The translations under genes and the position numbers were made by a program. Under the pieces are notes generated by a model, which did not search any database, was not told the origin of the DNA, and saw only the letters and a list, made by a program, of their open reading frames with translations. Below are positions 1 to 13,100 of a stretch of 64,000 nt of DNA, piece by piece (positions within the stretch are counted from its first letter, which is position 1; each line of letters starts with the position of its first letter). The DNA comes from Plecoglossus altivelis (lineage: Eukaryota > Chordata > Actinopteri > Osmeriformes > Plecoglossidae): contig BROE01000016.1 of assembly GCA_036571765.1 (NCBI GenBank), positions 10,206,219 through 10,270,218 on the forward strand, given 5' to 3'.

Positions 1-324
1 TTTTATAGAAAATCTGGGTAAATTTGTGTTATTATGTAGTATCAATGAGCTTGTGTTAGTGACGTCACCTGCGATAGCTTCTTATGCAGATTGGGCAGCT
101 TTTTTGTGTTAATTTTCTTTTGTGGTGTAAGTTTCTATCTGGTCGAGGTGCCTTTCTAAAGGATTGGATGTGTGTAGGTTTTCAGTGTGGGTTCTGTCCG
201 AGAATGGAGGGCTGGACAGCAGGGATTGAGAGATCATCTTTTGACCAAAAATCTGAACTTGTGGTTCATCATCGAATCCAAAACTACTAAAAGTATGACA
301 GCCTTATTCATGTTTGGAGTTTAC
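1..324 (-). other. prkg1 intron after exon 14 (incomplete)
   Basis: Unique-looking intron sequence with no recognisable exon. It contains a perfect CRE-type octamer (TGACGTCA) at 60-67. The next prkg1 exon, expected to begin with the codon remainder before PPFSGPD, is not present. Confidence 0.8.
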
Positions 325-488
325 CTGCCAGTGAGAAGTTCAAACATGAGGATGCCCAGGGACCAGTAGTCAGCAGAGATATCATGGCCCTTGTTCAGGA
401 TGATCTCAGGAGCCACATACTCTGGAGTCCCACAGAATGTCCACGTCTTCTTGCCAAAACCGATCTTCTTCGCAAAGCCGAAATCCAC
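325..488 (-). CDS. prkg1: prkg1 shared exon 14 (DFG, activation loop, APE); last exon in window
   Basis: A 164-nt exon: VDFGFAKKIGFGKKTWTFCG, then TPEYVAPEIILNKGHDISAD, then YWSLGILMFELLTG and a split Ser. DFG binds magnesium. TWTFCGTPEYVAPE is the activation loop, whose Thr514 corresponds to the autophosphorylated Thr517 of human I-alpha. The acceptor is atccag and the donor gtaaac-like (gtaa). About 116 further residues (C-lobe helices and acidic tail) must lie left of position 1, so their state cannot be judged. Confidence 0.97.
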
Positions 489-3400
489 CTGGATGAAGAT
501 AAACATTCCCGCAGACTTAGCGTTGGCTTGGGGTTTGAGCTTGTGTGAAATGTTGAAAGCTTGTGTTCAGGTTTGAACTCTGTTGAACGGCCAGTTAGAG
601 ATAGAAGTGTGTCTTGGGCTTCAGGCTTCTTCCTCACCAGCTTGGCATAACCCCGGTGATCCAGTATGAGGTTCTCTGGTTTCAGGTCTCTGTAGATGAT
701 ACCTTTGGAATGCAGGTATGCAAAGGCCTCCACCACACACCCGGTATAGAACCTTGTTGTGGAGTCCTCAAACGAACCTCTGGAGAATTAGGTGCAAAAT
801 ACTCCATCACTAAACCGACACAGAGTGAACACACACAATCAAGATTTTCAAGATTCCGAGATGTGGAACTGATAGGAGTCATGAGTGGAACATTGCAAAA
901 AATAACTAAAATGCTACGAGGAAGAAAAAAGGAAAGCAGATTGTGTATGAGGCTGACCTGTCTCTCAAAATGGTCCATAGCTCACCACCCAAGCAAGCCT
1001 CCATCAGCATGTAGAGGTATTTGCTATCCTTAAATGTCCTGTAAAGTCTGGAGGAAAAATACATGTCATCTCATTCAGATCCTTGTACTTAATCAGAAAG
1101 AGGCAGAGATAAACAGCATATATATGTGTGTGTGTATATACATAGATGTACATGCCTGTACAGTGTGTAGGTCTACTTTCCAGTATGTTTGCCTTGGGAA
1201 TATTTGAAATATCTCTTTACATGCCACTTGAAATTTAAATTCAAAGTGATATTTCATCCTATTCATACACTACTCATTAGTTGACATGGTATAATGGTTT
1301 CCTTGATGATTGTTTGCCAACTGTTGCGTGTTCCTAATAACATTGTTTGTTGTTCCTTTGCTCCAGACTGCTTTGGCACGATCAATTAACCTGAACAATC
1401 ATGCAAATAAAGCATATTGAGTTGAATTGGCTTGACGAAGAGTACTAACGGGAGAGAAAGGTGTGAGTGTGTGTACCTGACTATGAAGTCAGAGTGCGCC
1501 TCCTGCATGATGAGCTTCTCTGAGCGGATGTGCTCCTGCTGCCGCGTGTCCACGATGTGTCTCTTCTTCAGGATCTTCATGGCGAACGTCTTGGTCTCGT
1601 CGCTCTTCAGCTGCACCTGACCGCGCGAGGAGGGGAACGGGAGACGGCAAAAAGAGACGTCATCGCGCCCGCCACCTATGCATTTCCACATTGTAAACCC
1701 ATAGATGCTGAACTGTCGGAGATGAGAGGTCTCCTACCAGCTCCACACGGCCAAAGCCCCCGACGCCTAGAGTGTCGATGATGTTAAAGTCAGCCAGGTT
1801 GATGCTGAAGAAGAAGGCATTCTCTACTTCGTATCTTTGGTGACAAGAACAGACAACAAACATGGGGATTAAAGGAGTGGACAGGAACGCACAGCCTTGC
1901 TGTACTGCGTCCCCAGTTCATTCCAGAGAAAGCAGATGCACACACACACCTTGGCACACACATACCCTTCTGTGTCTCCAATGACATGGCTGGCAGGGGC
2001 CAACTAGAGCTCCCCAGCCTCAGCCCCAGCCCCAGCCCCAGCCCCAGGCCCCCCTACTCATTGTTTAATCCAGAGGGGCCTGATCAGATCAGTTTTTAGA
2101 TCTGTTGGATCAGAGCGGATAAGGGTTGAGCCCAGAGGATGCAGACTTTCTGGGTCACACAAAAACAGAAGAGCTGGAAGACATAAGGCCTCGTGAGCTG
2201 GCGTGTGGGTAGGTAGTCCACAGACGGAACACAGCCACCAGCATGTGCGAGCTTATGGTTTTTCCACTGTAAAGACCAGTGGCAGTTTAAATGTGCTCAA
2301 ACTCACAGTCTTAAAACACTGTGCATGTAAAAAAAAAAATATGGCTACATGTTCGACAGTAGTAGAATGATCCTTAAGCTTTCCATCATTCCCAGCTGTC
2401 TTGTGTGACCGTTAGGGAATGTTTACCAGGGCGGTTGTGTTCACCTGACCCTGACCTTAGGTCCCAGGCCTTCCCACAAGCTTCCCCTCTTTGCTCGCAA
2501 TTTGTTTACTGGATCCGCTCCCCCACTCCCCCCCCCCTCCTTTCCACACAAACCTCCAAATCCCACACTGCTGTCTAGAGTCTGGGCCTATTAGTAGGCC
2601 CTCTGGCAGCTCAGAAGTTGCTCCTGATAGGCAAAACAGAACAGACATCCGGATATGATGTCTTTCACTGAACTTAACAAACTTAACGAACTTAACGTAA
2701 CAAGAACTGAATACAGCTCCATGGCATTTCCCTATCAAGAGGTATCAGGTTAAATCCCCTCTGTACATCACTTTGAATAAAGTGGCTGTTGTGTTACTGC
2801 ATTATAATATTATAATAATATGCAGTTATTTTCATATTATTTGACTTGCCTGGTTGGACTAACTTATGGTGCGGGCCACTGTCAGAGCCTTTGCTTGGTG
2901 GCAGCAACAATATTACAGTCACATTGCATTTTGTATTTGCATACTGACCACTAGATGGTGTGCCTGTACCATTTTCCTTCGCAGCTTAACCACCGACAGT
3001 GGTTGACTTCCAGTTGTTTTGAATGGAAGTGAAAGTTAAAAGAACATTAGCCAATCTATATGTAGAGAAAAATCCAATAGAAGCTTTCTCTGTTTACCTT
3101 TTTACTTCTATAACACTTTATGCAAAATATGCCATAGAGAAGCAAATGACTCCCTGTTTCTGACAGAGTTAAGGTGTTTTATTGACTAAATGTCAAATAA
3201 CATTACGCCGGCAACATCATAATTTTTCTGCCTCAACAGTCCATGTCTTAGAAAACGATGTAATAATGTAATAATAGTTAATTCATAATGATTTTTAAAA
3301 ACTTAATGACAAAAATATTCTGCAAGCTATTTTGAATAACTCCCACACCGCTGCTGACTTAGGGATCAGCAAAAGAAAGACTGGAGAACATTAAAAGAAG

Positions 3401-6400
3401 CTTAGCTGATAAACAAGAAGGGTTCTTTGAGGAGAGACGAGAGGAGTGAGTTGTGTGGTTAAGATGCTGCCGCATGGTGTTGAGCCCACTGTGACCAATT
3501 AAAAACTGTTTCCATCTCAGTGATGGTTCGAGACTGGCTTTCCGCCGGCGACAGCCTTGCCTGGAAAAGGCAAACACGCTCTGCTGGGTTGGAAACACGC
3601 ACACAGCGATGAACCTGCCATCTTAATCAGGGTGACAAAAGCAGCATCGTTTGATGTGACAAAGGAAATAGGAATGCAGAGGAGACTTATTTATTGAAGA
3701 GGATATGGGAGAATAGGCAAGAATTTCAAAGGCAAACTCAGCATCAGACTAAACTTGGAATGTGTTGGTGAAGACTGTTTGAAGCTAGTTTGTGTACAAC
3801 CGTCTTTCCTGATGTCTACTTCGAAAGCAGACATATTTATACATCTCTTCTGTCATTCTATTTTTCTCTGACTATAGAGATAAGTCCCTCTTTCTGGTAC
3901 ATTATGTTTCTCTCAGCTTGATCTCTTCTCAGTGTTCCACATATAGTTCATGTGTCCCACTAGGCCTGAGCTTGGACCCTCTCTTTCCACCAACTCCTGA
4001 CCACCCTGAGCTGCCAGCTTGCTCAAACTAAAGCATTCTCATAAGTCTGTGGTCAAAATGAGTTCCTCTGCAATAATGTACAGCTCATAGTCAGTTGAAA
4101 TACAACAGTCTTGTGATTTGTAAAACTTTTATCCAGGGCACACAATAATTTGGTATGTTAATACAGTAACATGTTATGTCACGCACCACACACACACCCG
4201 TATGTGTGTGTCTTGGTATGATAGCAGATGTTGGTGTTGACACACACTTCAAATACTGAGGGAACTTGAAAGTGTAGACGAGGAGGTTGGAGAGGAATAA
4301 TAAAGTGACAGTGCATTTGAAACCCTGAGATGAGCCCGACGGCTCAGTGAGCAAGCACAGAGAGACGATTAGCCACTGACAGACTGAGAGGCGCCTGTCT
4401 GACTTTACCTGGCCTTGGCATCAGCATCCTCGTGACCTTTACTGGAGACATCCTCTAACCCTCCAATCAGGTGTTTGAAGGAGCTGCAACACATACAGAG
4501 AAATGATTTGCATGAACCTCTCATTTTATGAATCAAGATCAAATTTCCTATCAGAGTTACTCAGGTAAGGTATTCTTCCATGGACCATCGACCATGTTAA
4601 GTAGGATAAAGAGACACATTACGAAGATGGAGAGTACATCAGCTTGCAGGGAGGGAGCCCATGGGATAAGACTGCTCTAATAAATAAAAGCTAAATGAGC
4701 CAAATAAGTAAGTAAAATTGCCCTTTTATGACATGTCACTAAGGGTGATTGCATATCTCTTAACACAATAAAAAGTTGAGAGGACCAGCAGAAACTCTTA
4801 CTGGAAGAATACGTGCATGTGTGTCGAGATTAACCATTCCAGTGCACATTGTTTAAAGGTTAAATACATGTTGAAGCTAAATGTATGTCATCAGGTTTGT
4901 TTTGGTCTTCTCTCAGGCAGTTATGAAACTACAGCCACAAGCCATGAAATATGTATCGTCCAAGTTTAAAGATCAATTTCAAAGCACAGTCTGCAATGGA
5001 TTAGGCTGACAGGTCTGGACAGCAGTTCTGTTTAAGGATGGAAAATTCCAACAAGCATCAAATGGAAGTATAGCCCACAACAAAGAAGTTGGCTTTGATG
5101 TAACTTAGGAGTCAACATGAAAAGTAAATATTGCAAATTGGTGTATTAGTTTCAGTTCATCTTGGAGCTGATGAAGAAAGCTTAATTAGCCAATCAAAAT
5201 GACCCAATATAAATGGCCTCATCCTCCCCCTTTAACACTGCAAGTACTACACTCAATCACCGCACATAGTAAAAGAGGTTGGGGGTAACATTAGCCAAAT
5301 GTGTGATGGGCAGGTTGGCAAACCATAACAATCGCATCACTTACAACAAGGGATTTGACGCGGGCCATACTGGGATCAGGTTGATTTTTTCTCATACTTT
5401 TAGGCACAACCACCCACGGGTCATTACAATTGCTGGCCAGCTATCCACGGTTACGTCCGTAACTCTGGCTATGCAAGTCCCACCTGCGCTCCCATAACAG
5501 ACACACACATACTACCCAATCTGCAACCTGCTGCCCGCTACCCAGCTCAGTATACAGGTATTAAGACAAGCATGTCCCAGTAAGACCCTAGAACACCTTA
5601 CAGTACATGTTAGTACTTACCAGTTCACAGCATTTGACATTGTACCAAAAGCAGATTAGAGTAAAATGTGTTATCTACGTATATTAGAAAAATGTTGGTG
5701 CCTAGGTCGTTGTTCATACTTACTCTCTGTCGATGACCAGACAGGTGACAGTTTCTGCGGCTATAAAGTTTGCTGTCCTGATGTCCTCACTGTAAAGGCA
5801 CACATACACACAAAAGGTTATCAGCCACAGGCAGGTGCGTGTACTACACTCATCCATAGTGACTGCAAATCTAGTTCAACTGGAGTTGTGAAACCAGCAT
5901 TACTCTGCATTGTCTGTGACATCATCAATCTCTTCTTCATCCTCCTCAGAGGATGAGGATGACTTCTCGGAGTCTCCCCAGTCACAGGAGTCCGAGTCTG
6001 AGTCACAGGGGTCCATTTTCTATCGAAACCTCACTAAACACACCTAACACACACACCTTACACACACACGCACAGCTCAAAGTTCCAAAAGTCTAACTTG
6101 GTTGTACGACTGGTGCAGTGCACTCGAACACACACTAAAGATCAAAAATACGGTGCTTGGGGGGGAATTCCATAGAAAGGCTGTGTCCAGGCCAAGGAAG
6201 GTTAAGGCAGCTTTCTGATTCCACCCAAAAATCAACACACTACAATTATCTGTAGACTGACAATAAACGAATCTGCTGTATTCCAGATCAGTGTATTCTC
6301 AACTGACTCTAAGTTGCTGAGCACACACTCTCGTCCTTGATGAGAGGATAACACACACACACACGTTCACAGGGACAGAGGTGACAATCCTCTACATGTT

Positions 6401-7584
6401 CTCTATCCAGTCTATGCCTTAATCCTCCAAGCAGTCATTCGCCAAAGATACACTCAATAGACACACACAGAAACAACACACACACCACGGGAAAAGGTCA
6501 CAGCTGCTGGGAAAACAACATGCTGTGTTTTGTCAGAGACATGAGGAGAGGAGGAGAAGTGAGGAGAGGAGAGCACATAAGAGGATAGCAGTGGTTATAG
6601 TTGCTTAACGGGGTGGGGGTTGGGGAGTGGGAGGGGGGTTGGGGTTGCGGGGGGACAAGAGGCCTGCATCCAAACCCTGAGTGGTAGGTGTTAGTGTTTG
6701 TCTCTGTAAGCACCTGACATATGTCAACTGTGAATATGTGCCAAGCAGCGCACCACTGTCAGAGCCATTGCTGTCATCTCCCTGGGATGCTGTACATATC
6801 AGCAAGTGGGCATAGTGTGTCTTAATACAAACATAGATAAACTCACGTCTATGTTCTCAAATTACCTGCTTTTTTAGTCTTAGCACTAGGCAAAACACGC
6901 TTCTTGAGAAAATTCACCCAAGCCTATATGCATTTTTTGAGCATTACAAACTAATCATTCAACCAAGAGCAATGTAAATGAGTTGTATATACACACTTAT
7001 TTCCATAACTTATACTTCCTTCCAAGGATTTTGTGAATGGTATCTTTCACCTGGGAGCCAGGGAAAATGATTACCTCACACCCTTGTTGGTGTATGTGGT
7101 TTTATGTAACTGCCGTAAGATAACAATATTTGTCAGAATGAATCATTTTCAAAATTCTTCTTCGCACATATCATTAGGACAAAATACACCTACAAATTGT
7201 AACTGCACACAATGCACACAATTTAACACAAACAGACAAACTTATTAACACACACAAAGCAGCTGCATGCATCTGAGTTGTCACGATCCACGAATGCACT
7301 AACACAAATATCTCATGTACACACACATGTACACACACAAAGCACACTGTGCTGTTTCTATCCAGAGGATGGATTAAACTGGCAACAGGAGGGTGACCTG
7401 ATGTCCCAGGGAATGGGTTATAAAAACAGAGTGAGTGTGTGCATGTGCACATTTGTGAGTATGTGGGTGTGCATATTTGTGTGCTTGTCTGAGGAGAGAT
7501 ACCAGGACCAATCAAATGTTTACCCTTTTTCCCTGTTTTCCATTTTAACAAGATTTCTCACTCTTCAGCATCTTTTGCACACGC

Positions 7585-7625
<41 letters not shown>

Positions 7626-9149
7626 CACACACACACACACACACTAAAGAGGACACAGCATACATTTTCAGAGGTGCTGATGGATCAACACCTCAAATTG
7701 GAGCCCCTACTGTGACAGGAAGAATGTGCTATCACACATGGCGTTGTCCAATGAGGGACCGCTGCTATGTTTAAGGGTGTACCGTTTCCTGGAACTTCCA
7801 GACAAAATAACACGGTCCCTTATTTGAACATTAATTACACAAAAGCATACAGGCCCACATCGAAAATGTCACAAATCTGTGACATCATTCTCTGAAACCA
7901 AGCCAACATGGCAGGGTAAAGCATCCATTTGTTATCGCACATCAAAGGCAAAGTTTAATGCTGCTACAGAGAGCGCGTAGAAAGCTGGTGAGCTTTATAG
8001 ACCTAGTTGTAGCATGGTCTGCCGTAATTAAAAAGCAGTTGCACTTGGAACATGTCTCCTGAAGATAAGTCTCCAGTAAAGATGCTGGGATGTTGTCAGT
8101 ATTTAACTGTAGAGGACATGCCTGACCATCAAAGTCTCTGTCCTCCTGCCAGATCTAGACAACTGCACTTGTGACAGACAGCGATAATAATGCTACAGAA
8201 AGGTGACTCTGGTGCATGCTGGGACTTTGTCCAAGTGGATGTCCTTCTGAGATGTCCTTCTCTGAGAGAATTTATGTAAGATAAGAATGAAATTGATAAA
8301 TGAATAGATGAAAAGTACAGAACGGAATCTTGGAAGTGTTTCATATTTGTTGTTGAGAAGAGCACAATTTTAAGCAACGCACCATCTTGACTTTTTTTTG
8401 TCTACATACAGATTTCACTGAGAAATATTATGCATTTCTAGATCGAAAGGATTTCTTTTGCTTTGGTCCTAGCTGGCATCATCAATCTCTCAACCCACAT
8501 CCATTTTAATGACATGTTATCTTTCATCTCCTATATTCATTAGCTTCCCAGCTCGTATGAAGTGGTTCCAACCATCTGTCTACAGACCTGAGAACATACT
8601 GGAAACTGACTCCAAGTCTCTGGAATTGTGAACATGATCTCAGGTTCAACTATGATTCACAAGATACATGAACCTGATAAATCCTTTAGGTTCATCTTGT
8701 TTGCATTTAAACCTCCACTGGTTTCACATAATGGCCACTGGATGGCACCATTTACATCCTGGTGCTGCACTCCGTCATATTAGTACATGACAGACTATGA
8801 TGGAAAGTAAGTGTGGTGTTACAGACAAAGAATTTGGTGTTGCAAACTAAAACCAAAAACCATGACATAATGCCAATAATTATCTCATGCTGTTGCATAT
8901 GGGCTAGTTGAGTGTCAATATAAGTGTAAAGGAATTGCATACTAATATACTTTCTTATTTTTAATTAACAATTAATGTTACTAATTATCAGATGCCTCCT
9001 ACCATTTATAACCTCCTTACTTCCAGTTCTGTGCTTGAAAAGTGACTCTCCAGGAATAGACAAGGACACTTTGCACATTTATCATTTGTGCTAGCGGCCT
9101 TTCTAGTTTGTGGCTGAGTTGGCTTTGTTAAGGACTACCAGTTCACTGA

Positions 9150-9186
<37 letters not shown>

Positions 9187-10067
9187 GAGAGAGAGAGAGA
9201 GAATTACACGATTCAGAAAAAAAGAGTAGGTGAAGACAAAGGGAGGAGGGCGTCTTACCCCTGAAGGGCCATCTCTCCAAACCAGTCTCCCTTCCCCAGG
9301 CTGTGCAGAAACGCTGCGTCACCGCTGGGCACATCCTCCCTGGTCACATTCACCTGGGGGGAAGAAGTAGAATGGATGGTCATGGAGGTCCACACATTCA
9401 ATATTTACACATTAGATAGCTCTCATATACACACATACACTGGTGTTTCACATGCACTGGTATGGCTTCAAGCAACAGGCATCAACATGCATCCCTGTGC
9501 CTGCCTGAATCAACCTCTGCCGTTAAGCTACGCTTCCTTATACTGCTTTAATCGCCAATGTTGTTGTGCTTTGCTGCAAGTAACAGGCATATGATTTTCT
9601 CAAACACCCTTTCTAACGAGGAACAACAATTGAATCTTTCAGTTCTATTTGATTTTGTTTGCATGGATAGCTTGCTGGGTAATAGGTGGATCTTATGATG
9701 CCCCTGGCTGTGCTTTGTCGACTGCATGCAGCGGTAAATGGCTGTTCAGTGTGGAGGATAGACTTCTCCCTGTGTGTGTCTGCTGCAGGAGCTCTCCTGA
9801 CCACCTCGTTAACCCTTGTGATATGTGACTTTTGGGCATTCAGCCCAACCAGCAAGAAAAAGAGCTAAAAGGCTATCTGGTATAATTAGGGATTTGTCTT
9901 CAGCTTTTATGACAGGCCTCTGAACAGGTATGGAGCCATGTCCAATCAACATCCTGTATCTTCCTCTTAGAGAGACAGTGGGGTTCTTCGTCCAAGTATT
10001 ATGGTGAGACATGGGAGGGAGCAAGAGAGAAGGAGAGAGTGAAATAGAGAGATAGAATGAGAGAAAG

Positions 10068-10101
<34 letters not shown>

Positions 10102-13100
10102 GGAGAGAGAGGAGAGAAAGAGAAAGACAGTTAACAAAGAGGGAAAGGAGAAGGAAAATTATAAGAGCGAGAGTAAACTAAGAGGGAAAAAGAGAAAAGA
10201 GGAGTGAGACCTAAAGGACCAGGAGAAAGAGACAGTGAGAGATTGAGCCAGCAGGAGTAAGAGTGTGCCCCTTATACACAGATACATATTGATCATTCAA
10301 ATGGGGAAAATGGTTGGTGTTATTTGGCTTTCTAGACTAGACACAAGGTGATACATCTGGTTCGGCGCACTCGCTGTCCTTGTGTAGTAACCTGTTCAGA
10401 CCTGTTTCTGAATATGGTGATGGAGATGTGGAGGAGGATAGACGATAGCTCATCATACACCTCCTGTGGTGGTCTTTCTTTAAAAATATTATCAGAGATG
10501 GCGCTTTGTCCATCTTCCTGCCAAAGGATGATGATGACGACGAATAATTCCTCTTGTCACCCTTGTTGATGTTCATGACTTGTGCAGATGATAATATTAT
10601 GGTACCCTTTGCAATGATGAGGATGAACAACATGATGATGATGTTCTCACCTTTCCCTTGCTGATGATGAAGAAGGTATCTCCCCGGGCTCCCTGCCTGA
10701 TGATGTACTCTCCATCTTCATAGTGTGTCTGTCAGCAGAGAGAAGAAGCCATTCAGAAACATCATCTAAACATAGGACTGCATGTAACATTCCTGTTAAA
10801 TCATCAGAAGGCTGTTGGGTATGACACGTGGGCCCTTGGGAGGATAGAGCCCCTGAACACAAACCTGCACACCAGAACCACTTAAAGATCCTCTTCTGTC
10901 TTCTTCCTCGTCTGCCCCTATTCTCTGCCCCCCTACCCCACACACTCCCCTATGTGCTTTGCTTCATAATAGATGAGGATGGGTTCTCCTGTGTCAGGTA
11001 GCTGACTAATACCAACCAAGGCTGGAGGGGACAAGGGGTAGATGAGTATGTCGCTTGGGGTAGAAGCAGCTTTCTTTGTCTCTCCCCATTTCTCTATGTG
11101 TCTCTCAGTCTCTCTCTCTCTTCCCCTCTCTCTCTCTTATTCTCTTTCTCAGGCTCTCTCATTTGCTATGAGGTCTCATGCACTGAAAAGTGAAAATTAA
11201 GTTCTTTCTAGAGGTGTCAGGAAAATATCTGCAGCTGTCAATTGTCTAAAATATAATGTGTTTCCACATCTCTTACCATGTTGCAGTGAGGAACTAAACT
11301 TTTTTTTGTCCTACCATGGTTGACTTGCTAATTCCAGACATGATTGTTTTCCAAGCTGACATGTTTTAATGATAGCCAATACATAATTGGATCTTTTTTT
11401 GTCCCAGCTGAGTATGCACTGTCACTCTCTCAGAATAAATCTTCATATTTGTTTAGCAGTCCAGTGGGAGACAGAGAATATCATAAAAGATGTCGGTCCA
11501 ATCTTCCTTTAGGGAACTCAGGCGTGGATAGAGTGAAGACAGCTAGCAGTTGGTACATCAATTCAAAACAGTTTAGTCCACACCTCCAAATACGCGCAAT
11601 TACTTCAACAACAGTCTGTTTCTAACTTTGTATCGTTCTTCAAAAGTAAACATTCTCTTGGTGCAGTGATCATGAAACCTATCCAGCCATATGCGGTGTT
11701 CCCTTCGCTCAAGCTTTAGTTAATCAAATAAACTGGACCATTTTTGGACAGTCTTAAGTAAGTCAAGGATGGATTGATTTGCATATTTTTACATAAATGA
11801 ACCCCTTTCTCTGTCCTTAAACGAAGGCTTCAAGGTAAAAATCTGAAGCACTTTCTCTATAATTATGCAGACATCAAACACAGAGTCAAACACACACACA
11901 CACAGATGAACACACGTGCACAAGGACACACACTCCCATACACAGAAAAGCAACAGGCTTCTAAAAGCCTCCAGCTCAGACAAAATGTTAAATTGCGTAC
12001 TGCAAAAAGATATGTTCTTTCACAAATGTAACCAACTTTGTAATGCGGGAAATACATCCAAATCTTGAACACACAGTTCACATTAGGAAACAAATGGATA
12101 GTGGAGACTTAGACTTAGACTGCTGTAAACTGAGAATATTTAATTACTTTTATGTTTTGGTTCACCAAGCAGCTTTGCTAGACTTTCATTCATGTCTAAA
12201 CACAATGTACAGTACTGTGAGTTGTTTCTATGGAAACAGGCGCCATCCGTTTCTGGCTATGCATGTGATATTGTGGTGGGTGAGCATAACATGGACTTCA
12301 CCTCTCAATTCTGTTTGACAATTATTGTTTGATCTACATCATGTCGGTTCGTAAGAAGACCCTTATGAAGGTCAAATACTGTCTTTAAGTCAACAATGCT
12401 ATCATGACGGGAGCCTGGAAACAGTTGGTCATTGTGAACAAAGGCTAGTTAATTGTGTAAAAAACAAGAGAAGCATGTTGCCGCCTCCTAGAATAGCTGA
12501 AGTATAATTCCCTGAAACATCAGCCTCCTGTTCACCACCATGCATCCTGAATCCTGTCGACATGCGTGGCCTTGGTTTCACAGACGTCACTTGCTTTGGA
12601 ACCAAGCACCCACCTCTTCAAGTACATCCGCAAGCTTGCTTAGAATCTCCTCCTGAAGACCTTGGAATGTTGGAACACTGTACAGAAAGACAGGAGAGAT
12701 GAGGGTTGAATCATTTCACATGCAGCATGTTTCTGCTTACTGACAATGGCACAGTGAGGGGTCTTGCCCTACAGGCTGCTAGTGACACGTTGAATAAGTG
12801 GGGCCCAAATTTAAGTTGGAACCAAACTGAACGTTTGTGATTTGACACCTTCATTATGGTCCACTCATTTCAACTCAATTCTACTAGAAGGAAAAGGTTT
12901 GAAGAAATATTGAGATTCCTTTCACCGTTAATTCTCAGTTATTGAAGCCTAATTGGAGTCAAAAAGACATGGCACACTGAACCTACTCTATCTACTTGTA
13001 AAGTTGAGATGACATAGTATTTCACTTGTCTTTATTTGTTTCCTTAGTGCATGTGTAATATGTTGGTCCCGGCTCCTGCGTCAGACGCCGAGAATGAATA

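Larger units (their letters stand above)
1835..4408 (-). other. prkg1 intron 9-10
   Basis: Contains a (CAGCCC)n minisatellite, a 9-10 bp AACTTAACG tandem at about 2668-2699, a possible SINE tail and a weak CTCF-like core (2948-2959, 11 of 12 positions). A CA tract facing a GT tract at 4184-4212 could form a small hairpin. No exon is seen. Confidence 0.75.
5790..9258 (-). other. prkg1 intron 7-8
   Basis: Holds several CA-rich patches (6040-6070, 6350-6365, 7200-7350), a long CA microsatellite (7577-7645) and a GA microsatellite (9149-9202). No exon was found. Confidence 0.75.
9354..12613 (-). other. prkg1 introns 6-7 and 5-6 (exon 6 at 10651-10728 lies inside)
   Basis: A polypurine (GA/GGA) tract occupies about 10010-10250 and a CT-rich patch 11100-11165. 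GAT/ATG-rich simple sequence surrounds 10500-10640. No further exon is seen apart from exon 6. Confidence 0.7.

Noticed and set aside
5275..5500. CpG-containing open stretch that might be an exon or a transposase fragment
   Set aside because: No recognisable motif, weak splice signals and no family match by eye.
6498..6713. Minus-strand Pro-rich frame
   Set aside because: Produced by a GGGGT-rich simple stretch; low-complexity translation only.
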